This document shows positions 15,869-24,110 of a DNA stretch of 64,000 nucleotides, piece after piece; position 1 is the stretch's first letter; every line of letters starts with the position of its first letter. Source of the stretch: Cyanobacteria bacterium OH_PDB_230 (GTDB lineage Bacteria; Cyanobacteriota; Vampirovibrionia; Gastranaerophilales; Gastranaerophilaceae); NCBI GenBank assembly GCA_023421795.1, contig JAEZSO010000003.1:310001-374000 (forward strand), written 5' to 3'. Under the pieces are notes generated by a model. It searched no databases and had not been told where the DNA came from. It saw only the letters and a program-made list of their open reading frames with translations. A program made the position numbers and the translations under genes.

Positions 15869-16528
15869 ATGCAAGCAAGACGTGCTGCTCGAGAATTAGC
15901 ATTGATTCTATTCTCTCAGTTAGATAAAAAAATAGATAAATATAACGACGCTGAATTTGAAGACATTATCTTGAAGTCAGTAAGGGCACTTACAAACAAT
16001 GCTTCAGAAGAGCTTAAAATAACTACTTCAGCTTTGTTTGATATTAAAGAATATATAGAAAATTATGAAAACGACAGTCCTGTCAATTTGGAGAGACCTT
16101 TGACTGTTTCTAACGTTCCGGTTCCTATCCCTATGACTTCTGATATGGTGGGCAGAATAGATGAGCTCATAAATATTGCAGAAAAAGCCATTATGGCACT
16201 TGAAATAGCTGAAATGACAGCTTTAGAAGAAAATAGCGAAGTCAAAAATTATATCTTGAAAATCGCCAAAACATATAGAACGAATGCGCAAAATGTTGAT
16301 GAGCAAATAAAAAAATATGCTTTTGGATGGGATATAGACAGACTAGTGAAAATGGACAAAGACATTTTAAGAATCGCTATTACAGAACTTCTATTTATAA
16401 AAGATGCACCGATAAAAGTGGTTATTGATGAAGCTGTAGAACTTGCCAAAAAATACTCTACTGACGACAGTGCTTCCTTTGTAAACGGAATCTTAGGTAA
16501 GGTTGTTTCTGAAAATAATTTGTTATAA
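15869..16528 (+). CDS. nusB: Transcription antitermination factor NusB with internal insertion
   Basis: 219 residues, longer than the ~140 of typical NusB. The N-terminal RRAARELALILFSQLDK and the C-terminal block VKMDKDILRIAITELLFI, VVIDEAVELAKKYSTDDSASFVNGIL are standard. About 70 extra residues (roughly 60-140, including a LERPLTVSNVPVPIPMTSDM stretch) separate the two halves; cyanobacterial NusB proteins are also extended. NusB with S10 binds boxA RNA during rRNA transcription. An AAGGA site precedes the ATG. ftsY follows 17 bases later. Confidence 0.9.
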   Translation: MQARRAARELALILFSQLDKKIDKYNDAEFEDIILKSVRALTNNASEELKITTSALFDIKEYIENYENDSPVNLERPLTVSNVPVPIPMTSDMVGRIDELINIAEKAIMALEIAEMTALEENSEVKNYILKIAKTYRTNAQNVDEQIKKYAFGWDIDRLVKMDKDILRIAITELLFIKDAPIKVVIDEAVELAKKYSTDDSASFVNGILGKVVSENNLL

Positions 16529-16529
16529 T
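16521..16529 (+). promoter_or_regulatory. Extended -10 at the nusB/ftsY junction
   Basis: TGTTATAAT, identical to the extended -10 of arsR, overlaps the nusB stop and lies 16 bases before the ftsY ATG. It may give ftsY its own transcript with a very short leader. Confidence 0.35.
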
Positions 16530-16545
16530 TTCTTAGAGAGAAGCC

Positions 16546-17514
16546 ATGTTTGATTTTTTTAAGAAAAAAAGCGAAACAGACAATCAGGAAGAAAAAAAAG
16601 ATTCTTCTCTGTTTTCCTTGTCCATTGAAAACTTAAAAAAAACAATTTCTAATACCGCTCAAACACTTGTTCAAAGCGTAGTTCAATCAGTTGAAAATGA
16701 AGAAGAGTTTGATGACTTCATACTGGATGATATGGAAGAACATTTAATTAAAGCGGATATAGGAGTAGGGGTTGCTTCTGAAATAGTTGATAAATTAAGA
16801 AAACAAGACAGAATAAAACCATCTCAAGTAAAAGCTTTTTTAAAGGAGCAATTTGAGTCTATTCTCTTAACCACTGATATAGAGCCGTTGAAATATACGC
16901 CGAACCATTTGAACATATATTTTATAACAGGAGTTAACGGTGCAGGCAAGACGACTTTAATAGGGAAGCTGGCTTATAGATTTAAGCTTCAAGGAAAGAA
17001 AGTTCTTGTTGCTGCAGGAGATACTTTCAGGGCTGCCGCAGAAGAACAGCTTAATGTCTGGTCAGAAAGAGCCGGCGCTGATATTTTTAGAAAAGACGGC
17101 ATAGATGCTGCCGCTGTTGTTTATGATGCTATTTTGAAGGCTCAAAATGAGCATTATGATGTTCTTTTGATTGATACGGCAGGAAGGCTCCAAAACAAGA
17201 GAAATCTTATGGAAGAACTTGAAAAAGTTAAAGCGGTCATAGACAGGCTGGCTTCAGAATCTTTAAAAGAAAGCATTTTGGTTTTGGATGCAAACACGGG
17301 GCAAAATGGGCTTTCTCAAGCTAAATTGTTTGCGGAGGTTTCTGATTTGAGTTCTGTAGCTTTGACTAAACTGGATGGAAGCGCAAAAGGCGGTATCATA
17401 ATCGGAATCGCTAAGGATTTAGGACTTCCTGTTAAATTGGTTGGCATCGGCGAAAAAATGACCGATCTAAAAGACTTCAATCCAAGAGAATTCATAGACG
17501 CATTGTTTGAATAA
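16546..17514 (+). CDS. ftsY: Signal recognition particle receptor FtsY
   Basis: 322 residues with a short acidic/Lys N-terminal A region (1-60), an N domain, and the SRP GTPase G domain: GVNGAGKTTLIGKL (P-loop, ~130), DTFRAAAEEQL, LIDTAGRLQ, and TKLDGSAKGG. Docks SRP-ribosome complexes at the membrane to deliver inner-membrane proteins to SecYEG. Downstream of nusB in the same direction. All GTPase motifs are intact. Confidence 0.95.
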   Translation: MFDFFKKKSETDNQEEKKDSSLFSLSIENLKKTISNTAQTLVQSVVQSVENEEEFDDFILDDMEEHLIKADIGVGVASEIVDKLRKQDRIKPSQVKAFLKEQFESILLTTDIEPLKYTPNHLNIYFITGVNGAGKTTLIGKLAYRFKLQGKKVLVAAGDTFRAAAEEQLNVWSERAGADIFRKDGIDAAAVVYDAILKAQNEHYDVLLIDTAGRLQNKRNLMEELEKVKAVIDRLASESLKESILVLDANTGQNGLSQAKLFAEVSDLSSVALTKLDGSAKGGIIIGIAKDLGLPVKLVGIGEKMTDLKDFNPREFIDALFE

Positions 17515-17556
17515 ATATTTTGCGTGTTAAACTTCCGTCTACGTGCTTACTTTGGA

Positions 17557-18096
17557 TTATTTATGATTTTTTTTCAACTCTTTGCAGATGTTTTCAGATA
17601 AATTTGAATTAGAACAATATAAAGCAATAGAGCCCCAATTACTCATTTTACTAGTAGAAACAAAATTTTTAAATTTTGAGTAATCTTCAAGGGTTTGTTC
17701 AGTTTTTTCATAAATAAATTTTCTTCGCAAATCTGTAACAAATACTTTATCGACCATCTTTAATGTTATGTATTTTTCTGAATCTTGAGTGAAAATTAAC
17801 AACATTGAATAATTAACTTTCCCATCAAAAAGAGTGCCGATTGTATTTTCATCCAAATCCAACCAATCGGGAACTATATCTCCAGTTTGTACGCATCTGA
17901 TTTTGTTGAATTTCCCTTTATATTCACAATATAGATTATCTCCAGAAATAGGGAGTGAGATTATGTATAACCTTAATAAGAAACCTGCAAAGAATAATAG
18001 TATTGTTATAATTGTGATTAATTTCCATTTTTGTTTAAATTTATTTGTTTGCTCTTTTACTTCGTTTTCTTTAACTTTATTTTCTGTATCTTGCAT
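17557..18096 (-). CDS. Membrane-anchored hypothetical protein
   Basis: 179 residues. A Lys/Glu-rich cytoplasmic N-terminus (1-25) precedes one membrane span (~27-50, LITIITILLFFAGFLLRLYI), leaving ~125 residues outside. Four cysteines in the exposed part (CEYKGKFNKIRC and two near the C-terminus) could form disulfides. GAGGGAA precedes the ATG on the minus strand. It converges with ftsY. Family not recognised. Confidence 0.65.
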   Translation of the reverse strand: MQDTENKVKENEVKEQTNKFKQKWKLITIITILLFFAGFLLRLYIISLPISGDNLYCEYKGKFNKIRCVQTGDIVPDWLDLDENTIGTLFDGKVNYSMLLIFTQDSEKYITLKMVDKVFVTDLRRKFIYEKTEQTLEDYSKFKNFVSTSKMSNWGSIALYCSNSNLSENICKELKKNHK

Positions 18097-18210
18097 ATTC
18101 CCTCTTTCTTTATATTTAATAAGATTTCAGTCTAGTAAATCGCCTACACAATACCTGAGAATCCAAAGAATATATTTTTTTATTATAGGTGTTTTAATAA
18201 TTTTTGCAAT

Positions 18211-18240
18211 AAAAAAGCTCTCAATCCTGAGAGCTTTTTT
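18211..18240 (-). terminator. Terminator of the rpsL-rpsG operon
   Basis: Perfect 13-bp stem AAAAAAGCTCTCA (18211-18223) and TGAGAGCTTTTTT (18228-18240) with a 4-base loop. It lies 19 bases after the rpsG stop, so the operon ends there. Confidence 0.92.
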
Positions 18241-18259
18241 GTATTGTTTAATCGTTTGA

Positions 18260-18730
18260 TTAGTATCTGTAGTGAGCGAAAGCTTTGTTAGCTTCAGCCA
18301 TTTTGTGGGTATCTTCACGTTTTTTGCAAGCAGCGCCTGAACCGTTAGAAGCATCAAGTAGTTCACTTGTAAGTTTTTCTACCATTGATTTTCCGCTACG
18401 TTTTTTAGCTGATTCGATTAACCATGAAGCACCTAAAGCCATACCTCTGTCTGCTTTAACTTCTATAGGTACTTGATATGTAGAACCACCGATTCTTCTT
18501 GCTTTAACTTCCAATAATGGAGTTGCGTTTGTTAAAGCTTTTTTGAAGATTTCTGTTGGTTCATCTTTTGTTTTTTCTTTAATTTTTTCTAAAGTAGAAT
18601 AGAAAATTTTCTCTGCAATAGATTTTTTACCGCGTCTCATCAATCTGTTGATGAATTTTGCGATATCAACATTATTGAAAATTGGATCCGGTGTCGGGAT
18701 TCTTCTTGGTGGTTTGTTACGTCTTGACAT
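18260..18730 (-). CDS. rpsG: 30S ribosomal protein S7
   Basis: 156 residues, the normal length. Contains the S7 signature PPRRIPTPDPIFNNVDIAKF near the start, RRIGGSTYQVPIEV, and the C-terminal EANKAFAHYRY. S7 nucleates assembly of the 30S head on 16S rRNA. It follows rpsL by 16 bases. The operon stops after it; fusA and tuf, usual neighbours, are absent. Confidence 0.97.
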   Translation of the reverse strand: MSRRNKPPRRIPTPDPIFNNVDIAKFINRLMRRGKKSIAEKIFYSTLEKIKEKTKDEPTEIFKKALTNATPLLEVKARRIGGSTYQVPIEVKADRGMALGASWLIESAKKRSGKSMVEKLTSELLDASNGSGAACKKREDTHKMAEANKAFAHYRY

Positions 18731-18746
18731 TTATATATTGCCTTTC

Positions 18747-19124
18747 CTATTTTTTCTTAGCTCTTTTAGCGCCGTATTTAGATCTAGCTTGTGATCTGTT
18801 AGCAACGCCTGCTGTATCTAGTGTACCTCTGATAATGTGGTATCTTACCCCAGGTAAGTCTTTTACCCTTCCGCCTCTGATAAGTACAACAGAGTGCTCT
18901 TGAAGGTTATGGCCGATACCAGGAATATATGAAGTTACTTCAAATCCGTTTGTTAATCTTACCCTAGCAACTTTTCTAAGTGCTGAGTTAGGTTTTTTAG
19001 GAGTTGTTGTATAAACTCTTGTGCAAACGCCACGTCTTTGAGGGCAATTTGTCAATGCTGGTGATTTAGTTTTATCAGTTAATTTTTTACGTTCTTTACG
19101 AACTAACTGAGAGATAGTCGGCAT
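18747..19124 (-). CDS. rpsL: 30S ribosomal protein S12
   Basis: 125 residues. Carries TPKKPNSALRKVARVRLTNG and GGRVKDLPGVRYHIIRG, the decoding-site loops in which streptomycin-resistance mutations occur; the lysines at these positions are the usual sensitive type. AAGGAG precedes the ATG. First gene of the rpsL-rpsG unit. Confidence 0.97.
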   Translation of the reverse strand: MPTISQLVRKERKKLTDKTKSPALTNCPQRRGVCTRVYTTTPKKPNSALRKVARVRLTNGFEVTSYIPGIGHNLQEHSVVLIRGGRVKDLPGVRYHIIRGTLDTAGVANRSQARSKYGAKRAKKK

Positions 19125-19296
19125 AATTTCTCCTTATGTAATTTGTTGTTTTATTTATACGGTTATCATTACAGTTCAGCACAAACTTACATGATACTTT
19201 AATGAATACTACTATCAAACTAAAAACAAAGTTGAATGTCAACGTTAAGAGTTTCGATAAGCTTATTTACATTAATTTTTGTAATACAAAAATATT

Positions 19297-19650
19297 TTAT
19301 TGTTCTTTATTTTTTAAAGCGTTTTCAAGAGCAACTTCAAGAGTCTGTATTTTTGTTTCTAAAGCTTTTAATTTTGTATCATCACAATCGCTTTGTACAG
19401 ACATTTTTTCAAATTTTCTTTTATATGCATTTAATGTGTTCATTTTGCCGGCATAATTGTATGCTGCAAAACTAAAGCCAGCTAAGCCTCCACCGGTAGC
19501 TAACAATAAAATCAAATGGGATAATGACATTTCAAAGTTAACATTTTGGAAAGGGCACATAACTATCACATCGTTGTTCAAATTTATATATGCAAAGTAT
19601 AAAACTGTGATTGCAATAATAATCGTTATTAATAGTGATAGTAATTTCAT
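19297..19650 (-). CDS. LapA/DUF1049-like membrane protein
   Basis: 117 residues with two membrane spans (residues 3-25 and ~40-65) and a cytoplasmic coiled-coil tail, the build of LapA-domain proteins, which in enteric bacteria assist lipopolysaccharide assembly. The second span begins MSLSHLILLLATGGGLAGF, as in the family. Its start overlaps the end of the upstream pseudouridine synthase gene by four bases, so translation is coupled. Last gene of a minus-strand operon. Confidence 0.65.
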   Translation of the reverse strand: MKLLSLLITIIIAITVLYFAYINLNNDVIVMCPFQNVNFEMSLSHLILLLATGGGLAGFSFAAYNYAGKMNTLNAYKRKFEKMSVQSDCDDTKLKALETKIQTLEVALENALKNKEQ

Positions 19651-20570
19651 TTTTTGCTCCTTAAAAAGTTTAATGTTTTTTTGATATCATCATCAGGGTC
19701 GATTTCGATATTAATTATATCTCCAGAGACAGGAGTTGTAAATGTCAGGTTGTATGCTTGAAGGACTTGTTCTGTTGTTTTTACTTTTATTTTAGGCCCC
19801 CCGTACAAAGAATCGTTTACTATCGGATGATCTATAGATTTTAAATGTACCCTTATTTGGTGGGTTCTTCCTGTTTCTAAAGTTAATTCTATAAAAGAAT
19901 AGCCTTTAAATTCCTCAAGGACTTTATAATGTGTAACTGAGGGTTTGCCATTTTCAACTACTGCCATTTTTTCGGGCTTAGATGGATGTCTTGAAATATC
20001 TTTTGTTATTGTCCCTTCTGTTTTATCAAAGTTTCCCTTGACGACAGCAAGATATTTTCTTATTGCTGTTTTGGTTTTTATTTGATCGGTCAAAAAATGA
20101 TGAGCTTCATTTGTTTTTGCTACCATCAATAAACCTGATGTGTTTCTATCAAGCCTGTGGAGTATGCCGGGTCTCATTTCGCCATTTATTGTAGAAAGTC
20201 CTTCCCTGCCAAATTTATGTAGAAGAGCATTTACCAATGTCCCTGAAAATTCTTTTGTGGTTGGATGCGTGAGCATGTTTTTAGGCTTGTTTACAACCAA
20301 CATGGTTTCATCCTCATATTTTATATCCAGCTGGATGTTTTCGGGTTCTATGATTATTTTTTCATCTTGAGAAAATTCAATTTCAATAAAGTCATTTTCC
20401 TTTATTGAATAGGATGGTTTTATTGAAGCGTTGTTTATGAACACTTGTTTGTTTTTTATAATGTTTTGGATTTGAGTTCTTGATGTAGATGCAAAAATTT
20501 CAGACAAAAAGTTATCTATTCTTTTGCCTTCATCTTCTTCACCTGCTAAAAATGTATGCTTGTTATTCAT
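19647..20570 (-). CDS. rluD: RluA/RluD-family 23S rRNA pseudouridine synthase
   Basis: 307 residues: an S4 RNA-binding domain at the N-terminus (RIDNFLSEIFASTSRTQIQN, ~17-60) and the catalytic domain with RPGILHRLDRNTSGLL, where Asp141 is the catalytic aspartate, followed by GRTHQIRVHL. RluD-type enzymes isomerise uridines in helix 69 of 23S rRNA; the exact target of this copy is not certain. The ATG comes two bases after the lspA stop with no ribosome site, implying coupling. Confidence 0.9.
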   Translation of the reverse strand: MNNKHTFLAGEEDEGKRIDNFLSEIFASTSRTQIQNIIKNKQVFINNASIKPSYSIKENDFIEIEFSQDEKIIIEPENIQLDIKYEDETMLVVNKPKNMLTHPTTKEFSGTLVNALLHKFGREGLSTINGEMRPGILHRLDRNTSGLLMVAKTNEAHHFLTDQIKTKTAIRKYLAVVKGNFDKTEGTITKDISRHPSKPEKMAVVENGKPSVTHYKVLEEFKGYSFIELTLETGRTHQIRVHLKSIDHPIVNDSLYGGPKIKVKTTEQVLQAYNLTFTTPVSGDIINIEIDPDDDIKKTLNFLRSKK

Positions 20571-20572
20571 AA

Positions 20573-21034
20573 TTATTTGTTTTTATAGATGGTAATTATA
20601 AGTAAAATGGTACCGATCGTTATAAGGATATCGGATGAGTTGAATACTGGAAAATTGATGAAATTGAGCTTGATATAGTCAGTTACGAATCCATCATATA
20701 TTCTATCAAAAAGGTTCCCGCTGATGCCTGCTGTAAGTATTGATAGCGCTGTCATCTTTAATGTTGTTAGCTTCTTTGAGTTTCTTACTATGTATAAAAT
20801 AATGGCCGCAAGTATTATGTACGAAAATATTATTAATATGTTTGTATGTTCAGAAAAGAGGCTGAAAGCGGCTCCTGAATTTTGGACATAAGTGAGTTCA
20901 AAGATATTATTTGATACAAGCTTTTGACTAGCCACAAGAAAAAGAGCTGTATACTTCACTGAAAAAGAAATTGCCAGGAAGATTATTGATTGAAGTAGAT
21001 AGATGAAAGTATTCTTTGAGTTAATTTTTGACAT
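20573..21034 (-). CDS. lspA: Lipoprotein signal peptidase (signal peptidase II)
   Basis: 153 residues from the ATG at 21034 (MSKINSK); an ATG at 21067 is possible but would overlap the upstream gene more. Four membrane spans. The catalytic aspartates are Asp110 in GISGNLFDR and Asp135 in FNSSD, and the substrate-binding QNSGAAFSLF segment is present. Cleaves the signal peptide of prolipoproteins at the lipobox cysteine. The first helix lacks the Asp often found before the conserved Lys. Overlaps the upstream gene by 14 bases. Confidence 0.92.
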   Translation of the reverse strand: MSKINSKNTFIYLLQSIIFLAISFSVKYTALFLVASQKLVSNNIFELTYVQNSGAAFSLFSEHTNILIIFSYIILAAIILYIVRNSKKLTTLKMTALSILTAGISGNLFDRIYDGFVTDYIKLNFINFPVFNSSDILITIGTILLIITIYKNK

Positions 21035-21965
21035 TTGTTTCGTTTTGAGCCTCACATACTTTAGCAATTTTACTTATTGAACCATTGGTAGTGTTTACCC
21101 TTGTCATTATAAACGCCATACCTGTTATGTTTATATTAATGCTTGAAGGGTTTGTTATAGATGCTTTGGTTATCCCTATAGACGCAACCGAGTATTCATT
21201 TAGATTGTCTTTGTTTGCTCTGAAGATTCTTTCAAGAACCCCATCTTTTTTTACTGTCCTAAACACTTCTTTAGGTTGTGCCTGAGGATAGACTATGGGT
21301 TCGGCGGTCAAAGAAGCTAAAACATAGACATTTGATGGGGTGTCTATTTTAAGCGTGGCTGTATACTCCTGACCTGGTTGAATTAAAGCAGGCGCTTCAA
21401 GTGTCATATCGAGCCATCTTGCATCGCCATATTTTAATGTTGTCTTTTCGTAGATTATTGAATTGGAAGTTATTTTCCAGTCGCTGCCAATCTTTTCAAG
21501 ATAGTATAAGCTGGAGGATTCTGATTGTACTAAGCCTTGACCTTTAATGTTCTCTGAAACACCCGGAGTTTTACCTATTGCATATTCTTTTGTTTGAACT
21601 ACCGCATAGTTATCATTTATATAGGAATCATTTATGAATGTGTAATATCTAACGTCAGGATAAAGATTCCAAGTCTTTTTTACCATGTCAAAGTATACTT
21701 GTTTATCAAACCCGTCACTGTTTTTGTACGAATCTGAATATAAGTTTTTTAAATCTTCAAGTTGATGAGCGTTCGTGTATCTTGAATGTGCTCTGAATAG
21801 TCTGTATATTTCGCTTTTGGCGCTTCTTTTATCTATTTTTTTGTATCCTACTGATTGAATTTTAGAATCCAAGTCAACAGGGTCTTTTTGATTGCAAAAT
21901 GCAGGCATTGAAATACTTGATGCTAAAAATAAATATAAAAGGGTGACCTTCAGAAGTTTGTTCAT
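21021..21965 (-). CDS. Secreted protein with NTF2-like domain
   Basis: 314 residues with a Sec signal peptide (residues 1-24, ending near SMPAFC; the cysteine at 24 could be a lipobox, but the context is weak). Residues ~48-170 look like an NTF2/SnoaL-type fold: EIYRLFRAHSRYTNAHQLED, then DMVKKTWNLYPDVRY and a KIGSDWKITS strand. The C-terminal ~130 residues are beta-rich, with PGQEYTATLKIDTPSNVYV. Function unknown. It overlaps by one base with the upstream PQ-loop gene and by 14 with lspA, so all belong to one operon. Confidence 0.65.
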   Translation of the reverse strand: MNKLLKVTLLYLFLASSISMPAFCNQKDPVDLDSKIQSVGYKKIDKRSAKSEIYRLFRAHSRYTNAHQLEDLKNLYSDSYKNSDGFDKQVYFDMVKKTWNLYPDVRYYTFINDSYINDNYAVVQTKEYAIGKTPGVSENIKGQGLVQSESSSLYYLEKIGSDWKITSNSIIYEKTTLKYGDARWLDMTLEAPALIQPGQEYTATLKIDTPSNVYVLASLTAEPIVYPQAQPKEVFRTVKKDGVLERIFRANKDNLNEYSVASIGITKASITNPSSININITGMAFIMTRVNTTNGSISKIAKVCEAQNETNVKN

Positions 21966-22264
21966 TATGCTTCTTGTTTTCTATTTTTGTAAAGTACTAC
22001 TAAAAATGCGTCCGCGCTCACTAATATCAAGTTTAAAACATATAACCAGATTACGATATCCATCGAATAAATAATTTTGTTAATTATTCCGCAAACGTAT
22101 CCTAATATTACTAATGAAAGGAACAGTCTGCTTTTACCTTTTACATTTTTTGTTCTGTATGTTTTTAAAACGGCAAAAGGCCAACTTGCTCCAAAACAAA
22201 TCAGCATTCCTGCTTCAAACATACTCATTGATTTCATCTGAAATGATTGTAATAATAAATCCAC
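21965..22264 (-). CDS. Small PQ-loop/SemiSWEET-like membrane protein
   Basis: 99 residues from a GTG at 22264 preceded by AGAGG. Three membrane spans. The segment MLICFGASWPFAVLKTYRTK followed by GKSRLFLSLVILGYVCGIINK resembles three-helix PQ-loop proteins, where a proline in the first helix acts as a hinge; SemiSWEETs of this size transport sugars as dimers. The pattern is diverged and sugar transport is only a possibility. First gene of the lspA operon. Divergent from coaX. Confidence 0.6.
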   Translation of the reverse strand: MDLLLQSFQMKSMSMFEAGMLICFGASWPFAVLKTYRTKNVKGKSRLFLSLVILGYVCGIINKIIYSMDIVIWLYVLNLILVSADAFLVVLYKNRKQEA

Positions 22265-22347
22265 AACTCTAACCTCTTTGTGTACAAATTGATTGTAACA
22301 TAAAACGTTTTTTTGATAAAATAATTATTGTAAGGAAAGGTTTTCTG

Positions 22348-23139
22348 ATGTTATTTGTTTTAGATGTAGGCAACACAAGCATTACAGCAGGTGTTTTTGA
22401 TAAAGATAAATTGGTTATTTCTTGGAGAATCGCTTCGGATATAAAGCGATCTGAAGACGAGTATGGAATCATACTGAAAAATTTAATTAAAGACGCTCAT
22501 TTGGAAGGGACAATCGATTCGACGATTATTTCAAGCGTTGTATTGCCGTTGACTGAAAAAATTCAAATTGCAGTTAAACGATATCTGGATATAGATTCTC
22601 TTGTTGTTTCCCACAAAATGAATACCGGTATAGAGATTAACTTAAAAAATCCAAATGAAGTAGGCGCAGACAGGATTGTAAACGCGTATGCCGCTTCAGT
22701 TCTTTATGGGGCACCTGTTATCGTCGTAGATTTTGGTACCGCAACTTCTTTTGATATTGTAAACCCCAAAAATGAATTCGTTGGGGGTATAATTGCTGCT
22801 GGCATGAAGATTCAAGCCGATGCTTTAAGTAAATTTACCTCTAAACTTCCAAAAGTAAAAATAGAAGCCCCCGAAACCGCAATCGGTTCAAATACTATAG
22901 ATGCAATGTTGTCTGGCATAGTTAGAGGCCACGCTGCTATGATAGATGGATTAATTGTGCAATGTGAAAAGGAATTGGGAGCTAAAGCTACAATCATTGC
23001 AACAGGTGGATACTCCACAATCATAAGTAAATATCTATGTAGACAGTTTGATTATGTTAATCCTGATCTTACATTAATCGGCTTAAGACTTCTTTATGAG
23101 CTTAACAAAGCAGTTAAGCCTGAACCTGTTTTTCAATAA
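22348..23139 (+). CDS. coaX: Type III pantothenate kinase
   Basis: 263 residues. The ASKHA-fold motifs are present: LDVGNTSITAGVFD at the start, GADRIVNAYAA, VVDFGTATSFDIV, GGIIAAGM and ATGGYSTII. Phosphorylates pantothenate in the first step of coenzyme A synthesis; type III enzymes need a monovalent cation and are not feedback-inhibited by CoA. An AAGGAAAGG site precedes the ATG. Its 3' end overlaps the convergent glycosyltransferase by 26 bases. Confidence 0.95.
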   Translation: MLFVLDVGNTSITAGVFDKDKLVISWRIASDIKRSEDEYGIILKNLIKDAHLEGTIDSTIISSVVLPLTEKIQIAVKRYLDIDSLVVSHKMNTGIEINLKNPNEVGADRIVNAYAASVLYGAPVIVVDFGTATSFDIVNPKNEFVGGIIAAGMKIQADALSKFTSKLPKVKIEAPETAIGSNTIDAMLSGIVRGHAAMIDGLIVQCEKELGAKATIIATGGYSTIISKYLCRQFDYVNPDLTLIGLRLLYELNKAVKPEPVFQ

Positions 23140-24082
23140 CTTCTAAAATTTCAGAAACGCTTATTGATTCCATGCAGGGTTCATAATCGCCGTTTTTAAT
23201 TTTACAGTATCTTTGCTGGCAAGGAACACATTCAAGATTTGATTTTATAGAAAAGTGTTTATCTCCCCAGATTCCTGTTCTGGGAACTGCCATAGCCCCA
23301 TATAAGCCAATACAAATTGGTTTTTCGACAGCACTTGCTATATGAAGAGGACCAGTGTCTGAAGCGATAAAAACATCAACAAGAGACAATAATGCAGCAC
23401 TTTCTAAGATATTGAAGTCACCTGCGTATACGATAATATTTGGATGTAAATTCTCAAAATCCTTTACTTTTTCTCTGTCTTCGCTTGAACCTACTATCAA
23501 AACCTTTGTGTTATCCTTTTCTGCAAGTTTTAAGGCGAGTTCCTTGAATTTATCAATATTCCATTTTTTTCCGTGCCTTACAGGGCCTGCTTGAGTGCTT
23601 ATAGCTATAAGTTTTGAATCTGTCGATATTTTTTCTGATATTTTTTTTATTGTTTCTTGCGGGATGTATAATTTTAATTTTTTATTTAGCTGTAAGGTTT
23701 TAAAGTGCTTTTGAGCTGTATCGAAAAAGTTCTCAACAGCGTGAAGTTTATAAGTTTTTTTATAGTTCACAACTTTTTTAGGGAATAACAGCCTGTTTAA
23801 TAATCTTAGTTTCAAAGAAGGTTGAAGGTTGATTATTAAGTCATATTTTTCGCTTTTTAGCTCTTTTGCAAGCTTAAAAATATTTTTGTAGTTTGATTTC
23901 TCAATAACTATTACTTTATCTAAATCAGGGTCATTTTCTATCAGAAAAGACGGCACTTTTGATGTCAGGTAATGTATTTTGACCTCTGGGTAAAGTCTTT
24001 TTATGCTTCTAAAGGTTTCTGTTGTGTGGACAACATCTCCAATCGCGCCTAGTCTTATAATTAATACTTTTTTTGTGTTCAT
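23114..24082 (-). CDS. Glycosyltransferase family 9 (heptosyltransferase-like)
   Basis: 322 residues from ATG 24082, where MNTKKVLIIRLGAIGDVVHT is the usual GT9 beginning; an ATG at 24121 would add 13 residues and overlap comEC. C-terminal nucleotide-sugar domain: GSSEDREKVKDF, DVFIASDTGPLHIASA, then CVPCQQRYC...CM near the end, a cysteine cluster common in ADP-heptose:LPS transferases. Would add heptose or a related sugar to lipopolysaccharide core. The acceptor is not known. Confidence 0.85.
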   Translation of the reverse strand: MNTKKVLIIRLGAIGDVVHTTETFRSIKRLYPEVKIHYLTSKVPSFLIENDPDLDKVIVIEKSNYKNIFKLAKELKSEKYDLIINLQPSLKLRLLNRLLFPKKVVNYKKTYKLHAVENFFDTAQKHFKTLQLNKKLKLYIPQETIKKISEKISTDSKLIAISTQAGPVRHGKKWNIDKFKELALKLAEKDNTKVLIVGSSEDREKVKDFENLHPNIIVYAGDFNILESAALLSLVDVFIASDTGPLHIASAVEKPICIGLYGAMAVPRTGIWGDKHFSIKSNLECVPCQQRYCKIKNGDYEPCMESISVSEILEVIEKQVQA

Positions 24083-24110
24083 AAATTGTTTATTTCTAAT
24101 CCTATAATTT

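Noticed and set aside
18127..18366. 79-codon minus-strand frame across the rpsL-rpsG terminator
   Set aside because: Overlaps the rpsG 3' end and terminator; no family resemblance.
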